Below are positions 1-9,477 of a stretch of 64,000 bases of DNA, in pieces. A model generated the notes under the pieces. That model worked only from the letters and a program-made list of their open reading frames with translations. It did not search any database and was not told where the DNA came from. Position 1 is the first letter of the stretch, and every line of letters starts with the position of its first letter. Made by a program: the position numbers and the translations under genes. Location: assembly GCA_037447655.1 (NCBI GenBank), contig JBBHKE010002921.1, forward strand, positions 52,753-116,752, read 5' to 3'. The stretch is from Zygnema cylindricum (taxonomy: Eukaryota; Streptophyta; Zygnematophyceae; Zygnematales; Zygnemataceae).

Positions 1-989
1 GTGTGTAATGATGTATATGCGTAATGAACTGTGTATGTAATGAACTACGTGTGCAATGAACTATTGTGTGTAACGAGCTACTGTGAAGTGAATTTGTGGT
101 TGTCGTGAGGCCATATCATTCCTGCATATTATTCCTCCAATTGAGAGGATGCTGGGCTGTATATAATCTGACGAGACAATGTAGATGTTTCTTCTCCTAC
201 ATAGTTTTTTTGCATGATGTATTATCTATTTTCTTAAGTTGAGTTTGTTTCTTACTTATGTTGGGTCAACTAGCGTCAGGTTTAGGTTTTCTTACAAGAT
301 GAGACGAAGAATAGTGTAAGAGTATAACCTTACTCTTTTGCGCCAAAGTATTTTCCCGTTTTCTTCCCATGACGGGTTTTCCATACTACAAATTCATGAG
401 TAATATATTAATAGATCCACATTGGCTTTCTAGTGTTTATTTTTGACAGTTCACTTTATCTCACCATAATGCAAAGTCAAGTGAAGCATGGTCTCTCCTC
501 TCTCTTTATTTGTAATACGGCAATTATTCACATGGCAGGCACTCCACCGATACATGACACTGCATTTCGAATATTCAACATGTGAACTTATGAAGGGAAA
601 GTCATATCTCATAACACTAAGGATTTTAATTCCTATCCTTTCTGATCAAGATCTTGGCCAACCAACTAAGTACATGCGTTGTACTAAAAAATTGTTAAAC
701 CTCTACTTTGTTGCTCTGCTTTTTTTTTTCCCCATGTACTCAAATGGTTTACCAACGCGCTTTTAAAGTCTTTTCCGCTTATTTATAACGGAGGCTGCTC
801 GATTTCAATTCTAAATAATTTAAAAGCTAAAAAGTGAAAACATACCACAAGAACAAGATATAGCGTTTCCACTTATTTTCTCACATACGGAATTTTGAAA
901 CCTGAACTATGCTTCGTACAGCGTTCTGTACGATTCATACAATACGTGATTAGAATACGAAAATATTTCAATACCATTGATTATTACCG
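1..989. other. AT-rich intergenic DNA upstream of the Mini-III gene
   Basis: No supportable gene. The first 70 bases contain a degenerate GTGTAATGA/AACTAC repeat. The rest is ordinary AT-rich DNA with short spurious reading frames. It should contain the promoter of the gene starting near 990-1065, but no clear TATA box or other named element could be recognised. Confidence 0.5.
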
Positions 990-3900
990 TTGAAAGGCTT
1001 GAAACTCAGTCGAGTGACAATAGGTAAAAAAAAAGAACTCTTAATGAAGATGGTCATGGGAGCCATGGGTACTTTTCCTCCCATTCCTCCTCTCCAAGAA
1101 ACCGTACACTGCTTAAGATCCACACTATTATTTAGAGAACATTCCGTACCACCTCCTACCTTTTCTCCAGCTTCTTCTGCTGAGTCCCATTTTACCGGTG
1201 TTGATTTTAGGGTTAGGGTTAGGGTTAGGGTTTTGAAATCATCTTCTGGTTCTTCGACAATCAACTTCTCTTCTCCTATTATTTTGTATCACAAGAAGCC
1301 AATTTATTCTCTCTCGGCTTGGCCTTGGAAAACGCCGGAATCCGAAATCAGTACTTCTCAAACGAACTTAGAATCGGAAATCAGTGCGTCTCAAAGGAAC
1401 TTAGAATCGGTACAAGGTTCGCAAAAAAAGGGAGAGGTAGAGGGTTTGGGGATTGGGTTTAGGTCGCAGAAAGAAAATGAAAACGGTCGGAAGAAAAATC
1501 AGTCGGAAGAAGGGAAGGAAAATTCGAATTTTCACCTTTCTGAAGCTCAAAAGTTGACGAATGAGGAAGGGGAGGACGACAGGGAAAGTACCTCGGAGGA
1601 ATTGGAGGGTTCAAATGCAGGTGGGGATTTTTTTGTTTTGTACCATAATTAATGTGGATTGGACCTTTTTTGTGTGGTTGTTTATTGTCTGTAATTAGTG
1701 TAGATTGTACCGTAGTGTGGCTTATATATATACACATACATAGTGAAGTTAAAAATTTGATGTTTTTTTTATTGTTGTTGTTTATGTTTCCAGAAATCCC
1801 GGCAATTTCCAAAATGCCTTTTTGGGCTCCTCTGCCTCGGGCTCGGGCCACGCATAATGCCGCCACTCTCGCCTATCTGGGGGACGGAATCTATGAGGTA
1901 GTAAAGATGTGTATACATGTTTATGTTCTTTTTTATATGAAAATGATTTGACTTCTTTTACGGTTTCGTGAGGTTGATTATCGGAGAGACGGAATATACG
2001 AGGTATTATGCATATATATATATGCATGTATGTGTGTATATATCTATGTATTATATGTGTGTTGTTTATTGTAGAAAATGTAACTTTCTTCTCTCAAATA
2101 CCCAGCTTTGCAAAACCATAAATGAAATCATTTTCTACAATAAATAGCACACTTGTGTAATATATATTTGTGTGTATGTATATGTATTCTTTATTGTCGA
2201 AAATGATTTTAACTTTCCTTACGGTTTTGTAAAGCTGATTATTTGAAAGAAGGAATTTATGAGTTTTTTTCCCGATTTAGGAGATGGATATCTCCTAAAT
2301 ATCCTGTTTCTTTCTGTCTGTAGATTTTGTCTTCTTGTCAATCCTTCCGTCCCACTTTTGTCCTTTTCTGCCTATTTTGTCTTTTTTTTGTTCATTAATG
2401 CAAGCTGTCCCTTTTCACATTTTTTTTTGTGAATTTCTGCCCTAATTTGTCGTTTTCTGAACATATCGTTCCGTTTGCGTCCTTGTTCTGTCTTTTTCCT
2501 GCGCCTATTTTGTCCTTTTTTGAGGATTTTGGCCTATTTTGTCCTTCTTCTGTTTGCTGATGCAGGTGTCCTTTTTGTGGGGATGATTTTTTTTGTCCTT
2601 TTGTGGGATTCTGCCGTGCCAGCTGTACGCCAGACGGCATTTTTTGTCTCCTCCTCAAAATTTGGACAAATACTGTTCGAGAGTCACAGCTGTCGTTTGT
2701 TGTGAGGCGCAGGTGTTTGGCTCTCTCTTTCTATCTTCCCCTGTCTCTCCCTCTCTCTCTCCCTCTCTCTCTCCCCCTTTCTCTCTCTCCCATTTCTCTC
2801 TCCCCCTTTCTCTCTCTCCCCTCTCTCACCCCACCCTCTCTCTCCTCTCTCTCCCTCTCAACCACAAAAGTGGCACAAAAGCAAAACTCAACTAAAATGA
2901 TAGAAGAGAAGTCTCTTCAGAGGGCATGATCAACCATTGCAAAAAGCTTGTAATTTAGTTTCTTTTTGTATTTTGATGATGAAGAAGTATTATTACAATT
3001 ATAATAATATTTAAATTATAATCAAAATATTAGAAGAGTATATAGGTTTCTTAAATATATATATATTTTTTCTGGACGCTCTTTATTTGTATATTTTATT
3101 TATATATTCGGTTTTTAGTTTTTATATATATTATTTTTTTATATACCAAAAAAAAAAAGAGTTATTTTCTTTTTTTCTATGTTTTTGACGGAGTTCTAAA
3201 GCTAAGGATAGATTTTTTTTATTTTAATTTTTATTTATCCACTCTTTTAAATTTACTTTTTAAGAAGCTTTACTCATTTTTTTTTGTCTTTTCTTTTCCC
3301 ATTACTTTTCCCATCCCCTCCCCCCACTCCCCCTTCTTTTTTTGTTCTTTTTCCTTCCTTTTTACTTTCCTTTTTTTTATTTATTTTTTAACTTTTTCTT
3401 TTTCAGGATTGGCTTTTGCGTAAACTTCTCAAATCCGATTTTCTGACAGCCACAGAGAGGTACCCTCTCCCCTCTCCTCCCCCTCCCTCCCCCTCCCCTC
3501 ACTCTTTCATCCCCCTCCCCCCACCCTCACCTCTCCCCCCCCCTCTCCCCCTTTCTCCCCCCCCTTCTCCTCCCTTTCCCCCCTTCCCCTCCCTTCCCCT
3601 CCCCTCCCTCCCCTCCCTCCCTCCCCCTCCCCCTCCCCTCCCTCCCCTTCTCCCCCCCCCACTTCTCGTTGTTCCCTCCCCCCCTGGCGCCTGTCCGAGC
3701 AGAGCCTCCCTCTCGGGAGAGCCTCTCTTCTCTCAAACTTTATGGTTCAGAATGGAGGGGGTGCCCGAGGGAGGGAGGGAGGGAGGGAGGAGAGGGAGGA
3801 GAGGCTTTCTGTGTCCGTCCCCTCCCCCTGCCCTCTTCCTTCCTTCCCCTCCTCGCCCTAGGGTCCCTCTCTAGGGCCCCTCCGTTCTCACAAGGGCTTG

Positions 3901-4577
3901 AGCTCCCTTCAGAGGGAGGAGAGGAGAGGAGAGGATAGTAGAGGAGGGGAGGGGAGAGGAGAGGATAGTAGAGGAGGGGAGGGGAGAGGAGAGGAGAGGA
4001 TAGTAGAGGAGGGGAGGGGAGAGGAGAGGATAGTAGAGGAGGGGAGAGGAGAGGAGAGGATAGTAGAGGAGGGGAGGGGAGAGGAGAGGATAGTAGAGGA
4101 GGGGAGGGGAGAGGAAAGGATAGTAGTGTATCCCATATACAGATACTGTACATCCCATATATACCCACATCTTATAACTATCATCAACACATAGCTACAC
4201 TATTACCACACACTACATGTCCAACCCATACACATCCCCTGCTACATCTTCCCTGCTTATCCACCTCCCTCCTCTCCTCTCCTCCTCCCTCTCTCCCTAC
4301 ACCCCCTAGTACCCCCCCCACCCTCCCCCTCCCCCTCCCCCTCCCCCCTCCCCCTCCCCCTCCCCCTCCCCCCCTCCCCCCTCCCCCTCCCCCCTCCCCC
4401 TCCCCCCTCCTTCCCCCCCCCATACATCCCTATAGAGCCCCCCCCCCCCCCCTCCCCCCCACAGACCCCATAGCGAGGTGTGTAGCAGCAGTCCTTATAT
4501 ACTCCCCCCCCCCCCCCCCCCCCCCTGCATCCCCGCCCCCCCCCCTGTTTTTATATGTATATACATACATATATATG

Positions 4578-4608
<31 letters not shown>

Positions 4609-4613
4609 ATATT

Positions 4614-4658
<45 letters not shown>

Positions 4659-5479
4659 TGTAGGAAAAGTGAAAAAAGTGGTTTTTTGCAGAGGTGTTGA
4701 GATGGGATAGAAGAGGTATTCAAAAAACTGTTTTTTTCTGTTAACCCAAACTGTAAATGTGATTTAAACAAAAACTTTAAATTTATATTCAAAAAACTTG
4801 TATTTCTTTTTTTTAGGATCTGTTTAAATGGGGCAAAAAGCTTTTCTTATTTTCGATCCTTCAAAGCCACATTCCCAAAAACCTCTCCAGAACCCTAGAA
4901 AACCCCCAAAGACTGAATCAAACCCTAAATCCCAAGAAAAAAATGGTGTTTTTTACAAATACTTCATATAAAAATAATGAGAAAAGTTTTTTTTATTTTT
5001 CCAGGGACGTGTTGAGATGGGGTAGAAATGCCTCTACAGGGTCGAGGAGGGCTAGGGAGGGCGGGAGGGATAGTTTATGGGGGGGCGACTGCATTGGAAA
5101 CTTTGGTATTTTTTTTTTTTTTTTCCATAACCTTCTTTTTTTTTTATTAATGACTTACCTTTTTCGATACTATAGTTTTGATTGCTTCTTCTGTTTTTTT
5201 TTTCTCTCATCTCTGCTTTCTAAAATTCATTAAGAAAAGATAAAACATAAATATTGGGACTAAAACTTAAACCGGGGGAGGGGGGGGAGGGAGAGGGAGT
5301 TACAGATCGCTTACCTCTATTTAACCGATATCGAGCGTTTAAACGCCCTTATGATAAAATTAGGGTTTTCCTGCGACGGTTCCGACATCGTTCCCGACCC
5401 AAAAACCCTGACTCCTCCCCTTGACGGACACTCTCCTACAAAAGTGAGTCTCCTTTATTTTACCATAGATTTTGGATAA
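990..5479 (+). CDS. Mini-ribonuclease III-like protein, predicted chloroplast, six exons, frame broken in exon 5
   Basis: Mini-III is a half-size RNase III (catalytic domain, no dsRNA-binding domain); in bacteria and chloroplasts it trims rRNA and intron-derived RNA. Exons rebuilt from GT-AG sites and phase: 990-1620, 1794-1897, 2623-2712, 3407-3459, 5005-5105, 5306-5443 or to the TAA at 5477-5479. Exon 1 encodes a Ser/Pro-rich leader resembling a transit peptide; in-frame ATGs at 990, 1044, 1050, 1056 and 1065 leave the start open. Exon 2 ends in the signature [12 protein letters not shown] with the catalytic Asp; exon 3 continues [18 protein letters not shown]; exon 4 gives [10 protein letters not shown]; exon 5 gives [10 protein letters not shown]; exon 6 gives [16 protein letters not shown]. 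Phases agree at every junction except that exon 5 is 101 nt where 100 is needed. The extra base is in the G tract near 5079-5085, and ALETL, with the second catalytic Glu, follows only in the shifted frame. The gene is either an assembly error case or a pseudogene. The family call is firm; the start and the end after exon 6 are not. Confidence 0.82.
1206..1233 (+). repeat. Telomere-like GGGTTA array inside exon 1
   Basis: Four or so tandem TTAGGG/GGGTTA units lie in the leader-coding part of exon 1 and are translated as an alternating Arg-Val run. The period is six bases, not the seven of TTTAGGG. It lies in a non-conserved region, so a neutral repeat expansion within a transit peptide is likely. 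Confidence 0.7.
1939..2263. repeat. Three copies of an exon-2-tail-like unit in intron 2
   Basis: Units of about 64 bases lie at 1939-2002 (direct), 2074-2136 (inverted) and 2199-2263 (direct). Each starts with GAAAATG followed by a pyrimidine stretch and CGGTTTCGTGAGG-like sequence. The direct copies end in GACGGAATATACGAG or GAAGGAATTTATGAG, close to the real exon-2 end GACGGAATCTATGAG. They look like decayed duplications of the exon tail and the start of the intron. Confidence 0.55.
2718..2862. repeat. CT-rich microsatellite in intron 3
   Basis: CTCTCTCTCC-type simple sequence starts a few bases after the exon-3 donor (2713). Reading frames drawn over it are Leu/Ser/Pro-rich and not genuine. 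Confidence 0.9.
3462..4130. repeat. Polypyrimidine tract and purine minisatellite in intron 4
   Basis: From the exon-4 donor to about 3680 the plus strand is almost pure C/T with many CCCTCCC runs. From about 3917 to 4128 there is a tandem minisatellite of roughly 25-35 bases built on GAGGAGAGGATAGTAGAGGA, about seven units. The strand asymmetry switches from pyrimidine to purine in the middle. Such DNA can form G-quadruplex or triplex structures and is prone to assembly error. All long reading frames here are low-complexity artefacts. Confidence 0.9.
4260..4655. repeat. C-run arrays, poly-C and TA/CATA microsatellite in intron 4
   Basis: CCCCTCCCC arrays run from 4320 to 4460. An uninterrupted poly-C run lies near 4503-4525, followed by a TATATG/CATATA and (TA)n tract from about 4557 to 4655. 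All of this lies inside the 1.5-kb fourth intron of the Mini-III gene. Confidence 0.9.
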
Positions 5480-5518
5480 TTAATGTTGCTTTGTACCGTA
5501 ATTAGTTGTTTCCCTGTC

Positions 5519-5526
5519 TTTCTCTC

Positions 5527-5574
<48 letters not shown>

Positions 5575-5645
5575 TCCCTCTCTCTCTACCTCCCTCTCTC
5601 CCTCCCTCTCTTTGCTTCTCTCTCTGTCTCTGTTGCTCTCTCTGA
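5519..5645. repeat. CT microsatellite
   Basis: (CT)n with TTTCTC interruptions, directly 3' of the Mini-III terminal exon. Confidence 0.9.
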
Positions 5646-5948
5646 AAACAAAAATCTGAAAAATGTCATTTATGCCTAGATTTGATTTGTCTTCTTTTCT
5701 CCGAGTCTTACGGGCATGGAAACTATCCTTTTAAAAATTCGTCAGAAATTATTGTCATTTAGAGAGAATATTCGAATTTGAACCTAAAATGGGGGTTTTT
5801 TTTTTCTTTTGTTTTGGCGTGGTTTTAAGTGAATGGAGAATGGCAAATAAGGAATAGTGAGTCTTTTAGGGTAGTTTTATGTACTCATAGATAAATAAAC
5901 ATGTACATCTGTATATCTTTATACATGTATATACAAATACATATGCAT

Positions 5949-5953
<5 letters not shown>

Positions 5954-6033
<80 letters not shown>
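5954..6033. repeat. AT dinucleotide microsatellite
   Basis: About 80 bases of uninterrupted alternating A and T. Confidence 0.95.
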
Positions 6034-6039
<6 letters not shown>

Positions 6040-6904
6040 TACCCATATGACTAAAGATAATGAAGAGTAAATATATATAAATATATATATATTATATGTG
6101 GTCCCCGACCTAAAAGAGGGGAGTGCGAGCACGGCTAAAGCCGGTTATATAGAACATATCTTATTATATTTAGATCCAAAGATATGTAAGAAGCTAAATA
6201 TATACAACAATAATATATTCATACATATAGGGTTCCATTTATATATTTGAATGATTGTTTGAATTATTGAATAAATATAGAAATTGAAAAAAAGTAAGAA
6301 TATGAATCTGGATTCAATTTAAAAGAAAAAAAAAATTGAATGGATTTTCAGGATGTCGGTTTCTTATGGCATTTTTTTGAGATCAAGGCTTGAAACTAAA
6401 AACTTTTTTTTTTTTTGTTATCTATTTTTTCTTTCTCTTCTTTGTCATGTTTGTTTTTGAAGGGAAAGCAATAATTTTTTTGGCCTTTTCGATGGACATA
6501 CGATTTTACCAAAATTTTCAAACTTTTTTTTTTTAGAGAGAGAGAGAGACAGAAAAGTAGGGATTTATCGGGGTACTTTATTTTGGTAATAAATTGGTTT
6601 CTTCTGATATTACAATCCTGGAATTAAAGTTTATATTTTTTTTTCCTTATTATTTCTTTCCTTTCTTTGTTTTTACTCCATTCTCGTTTTTTTCTCCTTT
6701 CTTGTTCTTCTCATACCATTTTTCTTAGTTTTCGTGACAATAATTCTACGTTTTTTCATTTTACGGTTTGTTTTACTTTTTTTTTTTAGGTTGGGAAATT
6801 TCAAAATTTGAGTTAAAATTGCCTAATTTGATTTTTCAAAAGTTGAATTTGTATTTTTTTATACTTTTTATGTATTGATTTCTCTCGGTAATTTTAGTGA
6901 AAAA

Positions 6905-7020
6905 ATGAAAAAGATAAAAGATAAAATATGAATGATGAAAGATAAAAGATAAAAGATAAAAGATAGAAGATAGAAGATGGAAGTTAGAAGATAGAAGATA
7001 GAAGATGATAAAAGATTAAT
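6905..7020. repeat. AAAGATA / GAAGATA heptamer array
   Basis: Tandem degenerate 7-base units, AAAGATA changing gradually to GAAGATA, over about 110 bases. Confidence 0.8.
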
Positions 7021-8211
7021 GAAGAGATAAGAGAAAAGATAAAAGAAAATAAAATTTTAAAAAGGAAAAAACAAAGAGAAAAAAAAAATGAAAAAAAGCT
7101 GAGTATGTTTGCCGGACATTGTTTCAGCAAAAAAAAAAGTTACTTTTGATAACTTCATTGGTTTTTTTTCCTCATTATTTGCTCTTTTTTACTGGTACAA
7201 ATAATATAACCAATGTATGTATTTTTCACATTTCCCATCAAACAGACAACAAAAAAAAAAAAACAAAGAGAACAACTGAAATCAGTACCGAAATCTATTA
7301 TATGGACCGATACTACAGATACTAACACTAATTTCCATCCCTTTTCTTTTTCTTTTTTGCCCTTTGACCGCAAATAGAGCTAATTACACTAGTTAATTAG
7401 AACTTCTTAAATTCCCCTTTCTTTTTTTAAATTTTGATAATTTGTCTAATAGAATATAAAGATGGGTGGAGGCCCAATATCCAAAAGTGATAGGTAAAAG
7501 TACATTTACAAAAAAACAAAATGGGAAAAACTAATATTTGTCAAAAACATTTCCTAAATCTACATTCAAAATCTACTTTCAAAATCTACGGTTAAGGTTT
7601 AATGGGGGTCGCTTAGTAAAAGGATACGCCTTTTTTACATTTTTCCTTGGTGAAAAAACCGAAAATTGGTAGTAAAAACCAAAATAATCGTCTTAGTAAC
7701 CTTTGTGGATTGGTTGGAATATTATTTATATAGCCAACCATGAAAAAAAAAAAAAAAAAACATATGCTTCTTTTTTTTTTTAGTTTTTTTTTCTACTTTT
7801 TATTTTCTTTCAGGAGAATGGTGGTTAGTCAGTGAAGTTTCAAATGTAGGGATGTTATTTATTTGTCACTCGCAAATAAATGTTGTTATCCGAATGAATG
7901 TTGAGAGCTCAAGTCAAACAAACATTTTTAATGGTGTCGTCATTTTGATCATTGTGAACATATTTTAGTTGCAACTTTACTTTACATTTTAGTTTATTTT
8001 AGTTACTTTGCTAGTTAGGAATTCGACGTGGGAGGTTGAGAGAGGAAGAATGTTTTCGGTTATAAGAACTCCGGGTTATGTTGCATCTTGAGAAGAAAAT
8101 ACTTTCAATAGTCGTTTGTATACCCACTTTTCTAAATAGGTCTTCTTCCCATACTTAACTGAATTTATTATTAGTGCCTCCAACACTTATTACTGAAAAA
8201 CATTTGAACTA

Positions 8212-8560
8212 CACCGCTAATGTTTATTGGTGTTAAAAATTTCTTCGCCAGTTGAAACATCTTTTCTTCGTGCACACTTGTTGGAGTGTGAATTGGAGAC
8301 CGCCAATAGGAAGGTGAGAAGCTTGCCTTCCGACAACATCCGTCGGATTCAATCCGGATTAAAAATTTATTCGCCACTGAAAACATTTTTTCTACGTGCA
8401 CACTTATCGGATTATCAATCTGACGATTGCTATTGGAAGGCAAGATTCTCGCCTTCTTATTGGCTGTCTCCGATTAACAATCTGACAAGTGTGCACGGAG
8501 AAAATATGTTTTAAGTTTAAGCGAAAAAAAGTTCATCACTAATAAAGATTAGAGGCGGTG
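8212..8560. mobile_element. TA-flanked MITE, internally duplicated
   Basis: The left end CACCGCTAATGTTTATT and right end AGATTAGAGGCGGTG are inverted. The left end follows TA; the right flank is degenerate. The interior carries two copies of the arm CTTCGCCAGTTGAAACATC / TTCGCCACTGAAAACATT followed by CGTGCACACTT. The same arm appears in the MITEs at 12.6, 18.7 and 20.9 kb. At 349 bp it is longer than the usual 210-220 bp because the arm is duplicated. No coding capacity. Confidence 0.7.
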
Positions 8561-8902
8561 TTGTGAGCCATCATTTTTTCCTTCAAACATGAATTAGTTT
8601 AAATACAGATGTCCTAAAATTACGCTTGTTAAAAATTCTGAAAGAGTTTTTGCTATCCGTCGTCCGCATATGTACCGTCAATGTACTTAATTGCAATGTC
8701 GTACATATTTGTGCATACTTCATAGTACGTCCATACATGTACATTAATATTAGATATATTATATATTTTTATGAGAACTCAAAAGAAAGAAATTTCCAGT
8801 TTTCATTCGTAAATCACGAATTCTAAAAATAAAAATCCAACGGTTGGTATTAAAAATAAAGACGATTAAATGCGAAAAATTCATAACACTCACAGGTTCA
8901 TG

Positions 8903-9209
8903 CATAGTTCAAAAGTAGGTGAAAGTAGGCCCATACAATATGCCTATTGTATGCAAAACATACAACATGACCTTAAGACCCATATTGTAGTCGGCCCTAT
9001 TTCGGACCAATTAAAACATTCGGACAAAAAATTGGACCAATTAAAACATTCAGACCAAACTTTTTTATTTACACCGTCAGATTTGGACGATCGGACGGCC
9101 GCTGATCAAAGTAGCGATCTAAGAAGATCACATGAAAAGCCCATAACACAACTTACGATTAAGGCGCCGACCAAAGGCCCACCATAAAAACGCCTACTTT
9201 TGAACTATG
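8903..9209. mobile_element. hAT-type MITE with perfect 8-bp target duplication
   Basis: The element begins CATAGTTCAAAAGTAGG and ends CCTACTTTTGAACTATG, a perfect 17-bp terminal inverted repeat. It is flanked on both sides by GGTTCATG (8895-8902 and 9210-9217). Eight-base duplications and a CA..TG terminal repeat fit the hAT superfamily. The 105-codon reading frame from 8870 runs across the left boundary and is therefore spurious. Confidence 0.85.
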
Positions 9210-9477
9210 GGTTCATGCAATGTATGAAACTTTTGTGTAAATTTTCGAGATTGCCCGTCGAGATTACATCATAATCCAAACGAAAATTTTGATTTTATTT
9301 TAATATTTTATTGACGGTCGAAAAAATATGGATGAAATTGATACAAGTCAATTCTTCCAGTAACATCCACGTCGGACAATTACCAACAACCGCATTTAGT
9401 TAGGGTTTCTATGTTTAAAAGAGACATACCGACTTTGGCTCAGCGACGTGTTACAAAAACAAATGAAAATAAATGAA

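Larger units (their letters stand above)
5646..8209. other. AT-rich gene-poor interval
   Basis: I see no supportable gene. It contains an (AT)n microsatellite at about 5954-6033, poly-T runs, a degenerate AAAGATA heptamer array at about 6905-7020, and many T tracts. A short G+C-rich island near 6098-6145 has a small CGGCTAAAGCCG hairpin of unknown meaning. Three-prime exons of the Mini-III gene could lie here, but none was recognised. Confidence 0.5.

Noticed and set aside
3917-4128. Possible CRISPR-like array
   Set aside because: Contiguous low-complexity minisatellite without unique spacers, in a plant-type nuclear genome.
3416-4423. Several long Pro/Leu/Ser-, Gly/Arg/Glu-rich reading frames on both strands
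   Set aside because: They follow simple-sequence tracts inside intron 4 of the Mini-III gene and have no protein-like composition.
5866-6132. 88-codon Ile/Tyr-rich frame
   Set aside because: Translation of an AT microsatellite.
6098-6145. Short G+C-rich hairpin island as an RNA gene
   Set aside because: Too short and no recognisable RNA family features.
8870-9187. 105-codon frame
   Set aside because: Crosses the boundary of a MITE with clear target duplications.
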